A DNA stretch of 64,000 nt from UBA6059 sp040219045. GTDB lineage: Bacteria > Bacteroidota > Bacteroidia > Cytophagales > Cyclobacteriaceae. The notes below the pieces were generated by a model, which was not told where the DNA came from, made no database searches, and saw nothing but the letters and a program-made list of their open reading frames with translations. Positions 53,791 through 62,948 of the stretch are shown piece after piece. The stretch is from positions 3,782,001 through 3,846,000 of the forward strand of contig OZ245881.1 of NCBI GenBank assembly GCA_965229505.1. Direction: 5' to 3'. Positions within the stretch are counted from its first letter, which is position 1. Each line of letters opens with the position of its first letter. Position numbers and translations under genes: made by a program.

Positions 53791-54549
53791 TTATTGACTC
53801 TGTCCATAGAATTCAATAAACTGATCAAAATCATATTTGTATGCCGTTATATCGGATTGATAAACCTGCTCGACTAGACCTTTAGTCTGTTTGTTGTAGA
53901 ATAAGTCATATGAAGGAATTGCTTGGGCATAAGAACTAAAAGGATCTGTAGCTACTATGCGGCTTGTTCCTGGAGTCAATTTTGTATGGTGAGGGCTATA
54001 GACACGCTTAAAACTTAAATTAGCGCGAGTTGCTTTATTGATCTGTTCTATTTCAGTGTCGATATTTTCAATATGACATATCTTATTGAAGCAAAATTCT
54101 TCCTCGTATACACGCCATTGCGGTCTAAAATGAGTGTCGATTGTACTGAGATCTAGTTTTATGAGTGCTTCTAAAAAAACCTGAAATGAGACATCAATAG
54201 TTTTAAGATTAAGTTGTCTGTGCAGTTGATGACGTTTACTATATTCCTTGTCCTTTACAAGGACAAAATAGCTGCTAACAGCCCTGGAATACGGACTTCT
54301 CACAACCTTAAATTTATAGTAGTTGTTATCTCGAAGGTGCTGCAGGCTAATTTCTTTTTGCTTTTCGTAAACCTCTATCCTGTAGTTGTGAATCCAACTG
54401 GAATATGCTTGAGCTTCATCTAAAACACCCAGATGCTCAAAAAACATACGCACGGCCATTGTGCATGCTGCCTTTTCGCTCCAATCCATGATCACTCTAC
54501 AATTATGATCGATTAGTGCCCTGTTTTTGAGAAGGTTCAAACTGTTCAT
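53791..54549 (-). CDS. Sulfotransferase (Sulfotransfer_2-like), pair A member 2
   Basis: A 252-residue relative of the gene at 51878. The PAPS loop is MDWSEKAACTMAVRMFFEHLG; the 3'-phosphate site is FKVVRSPYSRAVSSYFVL; a YSPHH motif and a YKYDFDQFIEFYG end repeat the pattern of pair A. The two are far too diverged to be a very recent duplication. Sulfation of different positions of one glycan is the simplest explanation for keeping both. No signal peptide is visible. The gene lies 69 bp downstream of the GT4 gene at 54619, on the same strand. Confidence 0.87.
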   Translation of the reverse strand: MNSLNLLKNRALIDHNCRVIMDWSEKAACTMAVRMFFEHLGVLDEAQAYSSWIHNYRIEVYEKQKEISLQHLRDNNYYKFKVVRSPYSRAVSSYFVLVKDKEYSKRHQLHRQLNLKTIDVSFQVFLEALIKLDLSTIDTHFRPQWRVYEEEFCFNKICHIENIDTEIEQINKATRANLSFKRVYSPHHTKLTPGTSRIVATDPFSSYAQAIPSYDLFYNKQTKGLVEQVYQSDITAYKYDFDQFIEFYGQSQ

Positions 54550-54618
54550 AGAATGAATAAATGCTTAGCAAATAATAGTAAATAAGTATATTCCGTAAGT
54601 TAAGCGATGTTTCCTGTT

Positions 54619-55854
54619 TTATAGGGTTCCTTTTATTTCCACTATATCCCTATAAAGTGCTTCATAATAATACGCTTCTTCTTCTACCCTCAAAGGCATG
54701 GTTGTCTTACATGACATTTCCTTTAGCAATTGAGGAGACCTTATAAGTTTGATAATGGAAGTTTTCCAGTGTTCTATGTCTCCTCTTTTGGCCAATACCC
54801 CAGCGCCGCTCTTTTCCAGAGACTCTTTTATAAAGCCAATATCTGATCCCAGTACAGGCGTACCACATATCATTGCTTCGGAGAAGGCAATGGACGCTGC
54901 TTCAGGGACTAGAGATGGCATGCAGAGCAGGTCTATTTCGTTAAGAATACTAAAGACTTCTTTATGATTGATTTCACCCATATATTCTACTCGATCATCA
55001 CTATTGATCATCGACTCTATGTTTGATGCATAACCAGTACCTGGTATAAGCTTGCCGGCGACAATTAGCTTAATCTCTTGTGAATCGATTTTCCCAAAGG
55101 CATCAAGCAATACATGCAGACCTTTTATCTCGATGATCGAGCCTATAAAGCCTAAGGTTAAAATTTCATTATCGGTATTGCTCTGCATAAGACCAGGTTG
55201 GATATCCGCAAAGTGCATACCATGAGGAATGATATTGAATTCCAGATTTGAATAATTCCTTTCGAAAACCCTTTTCACAAACGAAGAGGGGCAGGCTCTG
55301 AAGACAGCTCCTGATAAGATTTTCGCTGCTTTCTTATGGCGCTCAATAAGCTCCTTTTTGTCCCAACCTCCAAGGCATGTGGTGGCACATCTTTTGCCAC
55401 CTTCTGAAGACGGACAATATTCATTTTGATAATTTATTCTATTGACAAGGTAGCAGTCGAAGAAAAAATCGGTCAACGTAACTATATACGGAATGCCAAA
55501 TTGAATAACAAGTTCGATGATCGGTACCATTCGCATTGGATGCATTACGTGACATATATCAAATTCACCGTGTTTAATTAAATCGACAACTTCTTGATTG
55601 TGAGCGAATGATTCCAATGATATGTCTGAGCTATCGGGGAGGTTTGACCTGTGTACACTGTATACTGGAATGCCTTCATAAGTATGGTGTCTTAAATAAT
55701 TGCTACCTCCCTGGGTTTGGTCAGAGAAGTTACACGTAAATACAGTTACTGAATTTCCTGCTAACTGTAATGTGCGGCATAAGCCTAAGGTGACAATTTC
55801 AGTGCCGCTTTTGAATTCAGGAAAGAACTGATGGACTACATAAAGTATCTTCAT
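54619..55854 (-). CDS. GT4-family glycosyltransferase
   Basis: A 411-residue GT-B enzyme. The opening VVHQFFPEFKSGTEIVTLGLCRTL is a glycosyltransferase-4-type N-terminus; the C-terminal donor site is EAMICGTPVLGSDIGFIKE. A Cys-rich block (YCPSSEGGKRCATTC) in the middle is often seen in this subgroup and could bind metal or stabilise the fold. The start shares one base with the stop of the GT2 gene (TAATG), so the two are translationally coupled. The sugar is unknown. Confidence 0.9.
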   Translation of the reverse strand: MKILYVVHQFFPEFKSGTEIVTLGLCRTLQLAGNSVTVFTCNFSDQTQGGSNYLRHHTYEGIPVYSVHRSNLPDSSDISLESFAHNQEVVDLIKHGEFDICHVMHPMRMVPIIELVIQFGIPYIVTLTDFFFDCYLVNRINYQNEYCPSSEGGKRCATTCLGGWDKKELIERHKKAAKILSGAVFRACPSSFVKRVFERNYSNLEFNIIPHGMHFADIQPGLMQSNTDNEILTLGFIGSIIEIKGLHVLLDAFGKIDSQEIKLIVAGKLIPGTGYASNIESMINSDDRVEYMGEINHKEVFSILNEIDLLCMPSLVPEAASIAFSEAMICGTPVLGSDIGFIKESLEKSGAGVLAKRGDIEHWKTSIIKLIRSPQLLKEMSCKTTMPLRVEEEAYYYEALYRDIVEIKGTL

Positions 55855-57308
55855 TACACACCTCCTTTAAGTGCATCATGCAACTCGATGATTTCTGGGT
55901 ATTCTCCAATATCATCAGCAAACAGGCAGCTCGCAAGCATTATTCCTGCATTCGCAGCGACAACTTTTACCAAGGAGGAATTGACTTCAGAAATCATCCA
56001 GCGATCCATAAGCGAATACCAATGAGAGACATAATCCAGAAAGTTGATTACTCTATCATATCCGAGTTTAGAATAGTTTTCATAATCGAGCTTCTGTGAT
56101 TGGGTCATTGGTTGATGATCATAAATATCAAAAATCATTTTATAAAACTTGTCAATGTCAGGATCCAGGTCTATTGCCTGAAACATAGCTGCTTTGTAGT
56201 TCAGACTCATAAGTTTAGTTAGCCACTCTCTGAATTCTTCCATGTTTACTGAATTCATTTGGCTGGCAAGGCTTATGAAAACCTTTAAACCATTAAACAT
56301 ATCTATTATGGCATGTAGTATTCCAACCACAGAATAGGGAGGTCGGTCCATAAAATCCTCAAATTCCTCATTGAGATATATCACATCAACCAGTCCACGT
56401 TTGAGATGGTAGTTCGGATTCCGATTATGGGAGTGTATTACTTTACATAAACCGGACATTCCATTTTGATGTCCATCCTTTAGTAATGCAATTGCTAGAT
56501 TCAGGTCTTCACCATACCAGCCACGAAACCTATATTTATCAAAGACCTCCTTCTTAATTAGGCATGTTACGTTGCTGAGATGTCCATTTTGTCTGAGTGA
56601 GATATGGTTTGAGCTTTCAAGCTTTCCAACCCTATCATTATTGAGGGAATTTAGGAAGGTGTAATGATTTAATACACCTACTGAATGGGCCCAATCGCTA
56701 TCTATACGGCAGAATTCTACTGCAGACAATGCGGCCACATTAAGCTCAGAATGAGATGCCAATAGCTGGTGAATCCAGTAATCCCCAATAGGGAATGCAT
56801 CCTGCACCATGAATAATAGATATTCATTTGTCGCAGCTTCTGCTCCAATATTTCTTGCATGGCTATGGGTAAACTCGGATTGATTGATCTCGATAACCTT
56901 GTCGGCCCACATTCTTCCAATTGAGATGGTATCATCAGTTGATCCTGAGTCAACTATAATAATTTCAATTTCGCCGATACCTTGTTGTTGTTGTCGGAGC
57001 TTCTTAATCAGAAACAAAAACTCATGCCCCGCATTATAGGTTGGTATCACTACCGAGACTTTATGATCTAAAGGCTGAGGAGGTTTTAATAGGTGACGAA
57101 GAACGGGATTCTTAGCTTCAAAATGTTTGTGGATTGATCCAGGCGCATTTTTTTTTGGTGTCGTATTACTTTTTAAACTAATCAACCCTCTGGCACTCTG
57201 CATGATGCTGAGCATTTTCCATGACTTAGTGGCTTTGACTTTCTCAAGGTGAGATCGAAGATCATGTAGTTCCTTCTCTAATATTTTGATGCGGGTTTTT
57301 TGATCCAT
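55854..57308 (-). CDS. GT2-family glycosyltransferase with N-terminal coiled coil
   Basis: A 484-residue protein. Residues 1-45 form a coiled coil (KILEKELHDLRSHLEKVKA), followed by a short linker. The GT-A domain starts near residue 82 with VSVVIPTYNAGHEF and IIIVDSGSTDDTISIG, with an acidic motif in the DAFPIG region at the metal site. A C-terminal helical domain of about 150 residues follows. The coiled coil may let it dimerise or dock with other cluster enzymes. It is the first gene of a minus-strand run and overlaps the GT4 gene by one base. The 262-bp spacer to the divergent GT4 gene is AT-rich and holds no visible open frame. Confidence 0.88.
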   Translation of the reverse strand: MDQKTRIKILEKELHDLRSHLEKVKATKSWKMLSIMQSARGLISLKSNTTPKKNAPGSIHKHFEAKNPVLRHLLKPPQPLDHKVSVVIPTYNAGHEFLFLIKKLRQQQQGIGEIEIIIVDSGSTDDTISIGRMWADKVIEINQSEFTHSHARNIGAEAATNEYLLFMVQDAFPIGDYWIHQLLASHSELNVAALSAVEFCRIDSDWAHSVGVLNHYTFLNSLNNDRVGKLESSNHISLRQNGHLSNVTCLIKKEVFDKYRFRGWYGEDLNLAIALLKDGHQNGMSGLCKVIHSHNRNPNYHLKRGLVDVIYLNEEFEDFMDRPPYSVVGILHAIIDMFNGLKVFISLASQMNSVNMEEFREWLTKLMSLNYKAAMFQAIDLDPDIDKFYKMIFDIYDHQPMTQSQKLDYENYSKLGYDRVINFLDYVSHWYSLMDRWMISEVNSSLVKVVAANAGIMLASCLFADDIGEYPEIIELHDALKGGV

Positions 57309-57570
57309 TCTCAGGCGATAGTATTGTTAGCTAACCTAATTGATAGCTAAAATAATTCCAGTTAATTAATTCGCTGTGGAATACGCTATAATTTTGTATC
57401 AAATATTATTGAATTAGAGTTGCTCAATGATTGCTAGTACTTTTTTCGGTCGTTTACGCTTCATCATTTCTAAGTTATTTGATTCTAGTTTAAGGGATAC
57501 TATAATTAGCTTCGCCAAGAGGATTATAGTGATTCTCAGCTAAATACTGTTTCATCAAGCAATGACTTAA

Positions 57571-58866
57571 ATGGATGATAATGGACATGACTACAGAATC
57601 CTGATCGAAGGAACAAAACTTGCTGAAGAATATACTGACGGCATTAATAGGTATGTTCAAACTTTGCTTAAAGCCTTAAATCATCAAACAAAAAGTGGTG
57701 ATTCTAATATGACAATTGATGTCAAAGTTTTTGATGAAGTGATGACCCTCGATGAGGCTATGGTACGGTTTTTAGGCTATAAGCCGTATCCTGGTAATGA
57801 GATTGATGAGACCCAGGTTGTTCCTAAAAGTCAAGATGACCTGGGCATATTTCAAAAACTCAAGTCCTTGGTTGGGCTTACTTTATATAAGATTGGGCTG
57901 ATTGGCCTGATGTCACGGTTAACAACAATCGTAAAGAATGTCTTGGGGAATAATAGCCAACGGTCATACGATTTGGTTCATTTTACGCTACCGCAAATAA
58001 TGGATTGTTGGGAGGTAGCAACATCACACTTGGTTACCATACATGATACTACCCACAATAGCCATGGACAGTTTCACCAACCAGATAATGTACGTAATGC
58101 CGTCAAGGGTTTTGAAATGATTAAAGAGAGACAGCCCTATATCCATTCAGTATCTGAAGCTACTTTATCTGATTTGATTAATGTTTATGGTAATTTGAAA
58201 GGTCACTCTAGATGTATTCATGAAGCGATTGATGACAAGTTTCTTCAAGTTATTGACAAGACAGTAGTTAATAATGTTCTTGAATGCTATGGGCTTGTTG
58301 ATTGTGATTATATACTGACTCTGGCAACTGATGAACCACGTAAGAACCTGGCGAATGCGGCTAAGGCTTTTAGTATACTTAAATCTGATTTGGGAACAGT
58401 TAAGTTGAAATTTGTAGTTGCTGGTAAGCCCGGTTGGAAAAGTGAGAAACTTATAGAGCATCCTGACATTATCAGAGTGGGCTATGTCCCTGATGAAGCG
58501 TTGAGAGTGCTTTATAGGCAGGCAGTTGCATTTAGTTTTGTTTCTCATTATGAAGGTTTTGGTTTACCTCCACTTGAGGCTATGGCCTGCGGTACGGTTC
58601 CGGTTTATGGTGACAATAGCGCGATGAGGGAAATAATAGGTGTTAACGGTCTGGCGGCTATGCCGCAGGATGAACATGACATTGCTTCTAAATTCAAGAT
58701 GCTGGTGTCAGATACTTCACTAAGGTCCGAAATGGAAGCAGCCGCTCAACGACATGCTCTTAAATTTACAACTGCAACGTTGGGTAAAGAAATGGCAGAA
58801 TATTACTTAGAGATAATAAAAAAATCTAGAACCCCGAAAGCAAGATTTGAACTCATTGCTGATTAG
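57571..58866 (+). CDS. GT4-family glycosyltransferase
   Basis: A 431-residue GT-B enzyme. The donor half contains LATDEPRKNLANAAKAF and SHYEGFGLPPLEAMACGTVPVYGDNSAMREI, close to the same blocks in the gene at 49546. The acceptor half has DLVHFTLPQIMD and THLVTIHDTTHNSHG-like features (residues about 140-175). The gene sits alone on the plus strand between two minus-strand runs, and its 262-bp upstream spacer is shared with the GT2 gene. The acceptor is unknown. Confidence 0.88.
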   Translation: MDDNGHDYRILIEGTKLAEEYTDGINRYVQTLLKALNHQTKSGDSNMTIDVKVFDEVMTLDEAMVRFLGYKPYPGNEIDETQVVPKSQDDLGIFQKLKSLVGLTLYKIGLIGLMSRLTTIVKNVLGNNSQRSYDLVHFTLPQIMDCWEVATSHLVTIHDTTHNSHGQFHQPDNVRNAVKGFEMIKERQPYIHSVSEATLSDLINVYGNLKGHSRCIHEAIDDKFLQVIDKTVVNNVLECYGLVDCDYILTLATDEPRKNLANAAKAFSILKSDLGTVKLKFVVAGKPGWKSEKLIEHPDIIRVGYVPDEALRVLYRQAVAFSFVSHYEGFGLPPLEAMACGTVPVYGDNSAMREIIGVNGLAAMPQDEHDIASKFKMLVSDTSLRSEMEAAAQRHALKFTTATLGKEMAEYYLEIIKKSRTPKARFELIAD

Positions 58867-58953
58867 GTACTCTTAGCATTGAAAAAATTAATGTCAAATA
58901 ATTCACGGCGGTGATTGACAATTATTCAGATTGAATTTTATGTAATATGAAGC

Positions 58954-60267
58954 TTAATAGTTGATTGGCTGATGGTTACAACTAAGCCCTTCCAATCTGA
59001 AACTAATCTTTCTTGGCTTAGTCAACGTAGAAATTGTCAATCCTGAAGTCATATTGAGATTCTCGATATTTAGCCGAATTATGCCATCGGCTCCTATGTT
59101 TTCGTAATCAATTTTAAATTGAAAGCCTTCAAGATTAACGCCCTTCACAAACCTTTTTTCATCAATAATGAGATTCGACCTTTTTGCTACTTGATTTGAA
59201 TATTCTCCTTTAATGGTTAAGAATATTTCTTTTTTCTGTTTCAAAAAAGCCTTTGGAATGTTAATGGCCAGTTTTGATACTTTGCCAAAAGTCCATATCC
59301 CATACTTGTGATCACCTTTCAGATGCCAACCATCAATGAGGGTTACAGGTATGTTATATTGATCCTTGCTGGCAAGCTTCTCGAGGATTCTTGAAGATAG
59401 ATTCCACGGAACTTCGGGATCATAATCGTCACTTATCCAGCAGGATCTATTAACATCAATATTTACTCCATAATTCTTACAAAGCTGTTGATTATTAGTT
59501 CGATAGTAGTCTCGAATTTCAGCGACATCTGATTTTGAAAAAAAGTATTTTGAGAAGGAATATTGTTTTTGAATACTGATCAGCTCATTGACAAACGCCT
59601 TTCTTTTATTCACATTTTTGAATTCGCAATGTTCGCCAAAATGTGATAAGAATAAAGCAGATTCGTATTGCAGGCTGTCATTAGTAGATTGGGTTATTGG
59701 CTCAAGAAGTTTATAATCTCTAAAACCAATTCTATTATAGAAGTCGTAAGCAATGTCATTTTTGGGAAACTTGTTGCGATCATAATTTACCACAATAGTT
59801 TTCTGACCAAGGAAATTACTCCATCTCTCAGCAATGTTATAGTATTTTCTGGTTTCAGGAAAAATCTTCTTAAAAGGTACGTTGCAATGAGATTGCTTCC
59901 ATTGCTGAAGAATTCCACTTTGAATTATCTCTGCTTGATCACGGACATAATATAAAGCTACAGAATTGAATTCTTTAAGTTCTTTATATTCGTTGATCAA
60001 GGTTTTAGCGTTCAGAAAGTGAATGCCTTCCCAACTTATGATTGCAGCAGAGAATTCGTTCTCGATAGATTTTAATTCTTGTATTAGTAAGCTGAATACC
60101 TTACCAGATTTATCAATAAAGCAGCTAGCATGACCATTTTCTCTACCAAAACCGCTGCTTGGAACATAATGTCCCAGTTTAATAAGATTACTCCTGTTCA
60201 GATGAAGGCTTTTCTGGATCGCCGTGCTCCCGCATTTATCAGAACCTATGTGAATGTATAATTTCAT
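58954..60267 (-). CDS. Sulfotransferase-like protein with a C-terminal beta domain, pair B member 2
   Basis: A 437-residue protein. Residues 4-20 carry the PAPS loop IHIGSDKCGSTAIQKSL, matching the gene at 52612, and VALYYVRDQAEIIQSGI is the likely 3'-phosphate site. After about 290 residues a new domain begins: repeated strands (VTLIDGWHLKGDHKYGIW, KEIFLTIKGEYSNQVAK, RLNIENLNMTSGLTIS) of a beta-sandwich. The extra module is absent from the paralogue and may bind the glycan. It starts on the downstream side of the GT90-like gene with a 7-bp gap. The function of the beta module is not recognised. Confidence 0.78.
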   Translation of the reverse strand: MKLYIHIGSDKCGSTAIQKSLHLNRSNLIKLGHYVPSSGFGRENGHASCFIDKSGKVFSLLIQELKSIENEFSAAIISWEGIHFLNAKTLINEYKELKEFNSVALYYVRDQAEIIQSGILQQWKQSHCNVPFKKIFPETRKYYNIAERWSNFLGQKTIVVNYDRNKFPKNDIAYDFYNRIGFRDYKLLEPITQSTNDSLQYESALFLSHFGEHCEFKNVNKRKAFVNELISIQKQYSFSKYFFSKSDVAEIRDYYRTNNQQLCKNYGVNIDVNRSCWISDDYDPEVPWNLSSRILEKLASKDQYNIPVTLIDGWHLKGDHKYGIWTFGKVSKLAINIPKAFLKQKKEIFLTIKGEYSNQVAKRSNLIIDEKRFVKGVNLEGFQFKIDYENIGADGIIRLNIENLNMTSGLTISTLTKPRKISFRLEGLSCNHQPINY

Positions 60268-60274
60268 TCAATTA

Positions 60275-61264
60275 TTAGGGTGATTTTATTACTATGTTTT
60301 GTTTATGTTTAATTGATTCGAAGTTGAGATAATAGGACCCGTTATTAGGGTCCATAATATAGGTTATATTATTTCTGAGTATGTCAAGAATTTTTGCGAC
60401 AAGTGATACCTTATCTTTTTCATCCAAAAACTGATTTATAAATTTTTTTTTGTTTTCGATTATCTTAAAACAAGCCGTTGGGTTATTCTCACACCACTCT
60501 ATTTTTTTAACCAGATCATTAGGAGATGAGTCTAATGGAATGAAATGGTGCCATGGAATTAACCTGTCCTGCATAAACCAACTCGTAGTTGACGCTTTAG
60601 GCTGTAATAGTATTGAATTGGACGACATTATCCATGCAAAGTTGGATGCTGTGTCATTACCTTCCAGGGATATCAAATATTTATAATTGAGTAATTCCTT
60701 GATGCTAAGCCTTTCTTTATAAAGCGGTTCAAACTTGTTTGAATGTAATTTAGGTACGCGTGTAAAACCGACATCAATATTAGTACTTGAGTGATTGAAA
60801 TATTCGCTGACAAATTTTGATCGTTTTTGTTTGCCGGTAATTGCACCACGCCATACGGCAATACTCTTCTTTTTCAGATAAGGTATATCGTGAAGTTTAA
60901 CCTCTGGAATGTGCTTGGTATGCCGGTACCAAGAAAATGGAAGAATGACATTAGAATATGTACCCGATGGCTTGGCTTTAGTGATCACATATTGTTTAGT
61001 ATCTATATTGATATCCCGTAGTAAAGCTAAATATACAACCTCGTTAGAAGGGGCGTAATGCTTAGTGAAATCATTGAGCTCCTGAAGTCGATCAATCTCA
61101 GCCTTTCTATGGGAATCAATGAAAGCTTGATCTAGCGGGTAATTGGTAGGGATAAGCCTTAATAAAGTTTTTTTATCGATCTCAACGGCTATCTTATTAT
61201 CGTATGCTCGACCGAGATAATGCCTAAGTCTATCTTCATGAGAGAAAATATCTTGGATTATCAT
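60275..61264 (-). CDS. GT90 (CAP10/LpsA)-family glycosyltransferase
   Basis: A 329-residue protein of the CAP10/LpsA type. The core motifs are SIAVWRGAITGKQKRSKF, a KYLISLEGNDTASNFAWIM block, and NSILLQPKASTTSWFMQDRL, with the WRG and EGND residues being family marks. Relatives transfer xylose or glucose onto lipopolysaccharide or capsule. It is AT-rich like the neighbouring sulfotransferase gene. It follows the ABC ATPase gene by 24 bp in the same direction, so export and assembly genes share a transcript. Confidence 0.87.
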   Translation of the reverse strand: MIIQDIFSHEDRLRHYLGRAYDNKIAVEIDKKTLLRLIPTNYPLDQAFIDSHRKAEIDRLQELNDFTKHYAPSNEVVYLALLRDINIDTKQYVITKAKPSGTYSNVILPFSWYRHTKHIPEVKLHDIPYLKKKSIAVWRGAITGKQKRSKFVSEYFNHSSTNIDVGFTRVPKLHSNKFEPLYKERLSIKELLNYKYLISLEGNDTASNFAWIMSSNSILLQPKASTTSWFMQDRLIPWHHFIPLDSSPNDLVKKIEWCENNPTACFKIIENKKKFINQFLDEKDKVSLVAKILDILRNNITYIMDPNNGSYYLNFESIKHKQNIVIKSP

Positions 61265-61288
61265 TTAATATAGGTATTAAATCTCTTT

Positions 61289-62029
61289 CTATGCATGGTA
61301 AGCCTCATACTCATCACATACCCAATTAGGATCACCACTATCTTTAATAATACCTGTTTCAAGCCACATGGCTCGATCACAATACTCCCGAATAGTGCTG
61401 AGTGAATGACTGACAATGACAAGTGATTTATCTGTGAGAACCCTTTCTTTGAACAGCTCATCAGATTTTTTTTTGAATTTAATGTCACCGCCACCTCCAA
61501 AAAACTCATCCAAGAGCATGATATCTGGGTTTACGTGCATGGCCGTTGCAAAGGCAAGACGTGACTTCATTCCTTTTGAAAGATTCTTTATTTTCAAGTC
61601 TTGAAACTCCTCGAGTTCTGCAAAAGAAATGATCTCCTCGTACCTCTTTATGATGTCTTTTTTAGGAAGGCCGAGTAAGCTACCACTAAGCATTACATTT
61701 TGAAATGCATTAAGCTCATTGTCAAACCCTGTTCCAGATTCGAGCTTCATTATTTTCCCTTCAGTTCTGATACTTCCTTGATCAGGGCGCATGGCACCCA
61801 TGATTAAATTGATAATGGTTGATTTACCACTACCATTCCTACCGATTATTCCAAATTTTTCATTTCGCCTCACCTTAAAACTCACATTTTTGAGAGCCTG
61901 AATTGTCCTAAACTCGGCCAACGGGTTTTGACCTTTAGTGAAAATATCCCTGATTGCTAGAGAATCAGAACTACCTACTTTGTAAGATTTGGAGACATCA
62001 CTGAACTCTATGACCGTATCCTGTTTCAT
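61289..62029 (-). CDS. Polysaccharide ABC exporter ATPase (Wzt/KpsT type)
   Basis: A 246-residue ATPase with Walker A GRNGSGKSTI, signature LSKGMKSRLAFATAM, Walker B IMLLDEF, and switch His in SHSLSTI. Length and the SYKVGSSDSLAIRDIFT opening fit the Wzt/KpsT family that drives surface polysaccharide export, without the extra C-terminal glycan-binding domain of O-antigen Wzt. The D-loop region reads DEFFGGGGDIKF, one residue longer and more glycine-rich than the usual DEWIGAGD pattern. It is 15 bp downstream of the permease gene. Together they would move a lipid-linked glycan across the inner membrane. Confidence 0.93.
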   Translation of the reverse strand: MKQDTVIEFSDVSKSYKVGSSDSLAIRDIFTKGQNPLAEFRTIQALKNVSFKVRRNEKFGIIGRNGSGKSTIINLIMGAMRPDQGSIRTEGKIMKLESGTGFDNELNAFQNVMLSGSLLGLPKKDIIKRYEEIISFAELEEFQDLKIKNLSKGMKSRLAFATAMHVNPDIMLLDEFFGGGGDIKFKKKSDELFKERVLTDKSLVIVSHSLSTIREYCDRAMWLETGIIKDSGDPNWVCDEYEAYHA

Positions 62030-62044
62030 CTTCGAATTCGAAAG

Positions 62045-62878
62045 CTAGAGTTTTTCAACCGTGAGATGAGAATATTTGTTAAAAAGAATCAATCCGATGA
62101 ATAGTACAATGAGGCCTAACGTGAGACTGAGCCAGTATTGGTTCCAATCAAATCCTGTAGAGTATAAGAGTACATTTCTAATATTTGAAATAATCGACAG
62201 AAAAGGATTGATATACTGAAGAGGAGGGAATGCCTCTATGAACATTTCAGATCGATTAAATACTCCGGAAGTCCACATGCCGAACATCAGAATCAGCGAC
62301 CATATTTGCTCGATATCCTTAAAAAAAATATTAAGGGTAGAAAGGATTAGTGAAACACCCAGACAGATGATAAAAATGTTAATAAAGATGAGTGGTGTGT
62401 AGAAAATAGCGAGCGAGTAGCTCACCTCAAAAAACAATGAACCAATGAAATAAATTGAAAGAGCAATTCCATATCCAACAAATGCCGTAATGACATTAGA
62501 AATATGGAAATCGACCCAATTGATCTGAATTGTTTTCATTAAAAAAGACTTGGATCTGAGAACACTCATGGATCTGCTTGTTGCTTCAGAGAAGCACATC
62601 CAAGTAATGAGCCCTAAGAAGAGCATGAGGGCAAAATTCTCTTGCCTTGCACCAAAAATCTTAGTAAAAACAAAATAGTAGACGAGTAATTGCCATACAG
62701 GCTTAAAGAGTGCCCAAAAGACACCCAAATTACTGCCGTGGTATCTTTTAAGGTAGTCATATTGAGCTAGCGTCAGGATCCTATTTAACCTCGGACCGTT
62801 GATAGCTAATGTGGCCTTTCTTTTAATTTGTGTTGTATCCAATGTGGGAGTTGAATTGTTTCGGAATAGTAAATTCAA
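62045..62878 (-). CDS. Polysaccharide ABC exporter permease (Wzm/KpsM type)
   Basis: A 277-residue protein with six hydrophobic segments in the ABC2 fold. The cytosolic coupling segment LTLAQYDYLKRYHGSNLGVFW precedes the first helix, as in Wzm/KpsM, and FKDIEQIWSLILMFGMW is the conserved region between helices. The start is TTG (62878); no ATG lies near the family N-terminus. It precedes the ATPase gene by 15 bp. No outer-membrane exporter such as Wza/KpsD, and no periplasmic coupling protein, is found in the window; they may lie elsewhere. Confidence 0.92.
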   Translation of the reverse strand: MNLLFRNNSTPTLDTTQIKRKATLAINGPRLNRILTLAQYDYLKRYHGSNLGVFWALFKPVWQLLVYYFVFTKIFGARQENFALMLFLGLITWMCFSEATSRSMSVLRSKSFLMKTIQINWVDFHISNVITAFVGYGIALSIYFIGSLFFEVSYSLAIFYTPLIFINIFIICLGVSLILSTLNIFFKDIEQIWSLILMFGMWTSGVFNRSEMFIEAFPPLQYINPFLSIISNIRNVLLYSTGFDWNQYWLSLTLGLIVLFIGLILFNKYSHLTVEKL

Positions 62879-62948
62879 TAAACGAAAAATACTGTAGCGC
62901 GAATATAGCGGCTCAAAATCTCTATGTATTAATTTCTCTGCTAATACC

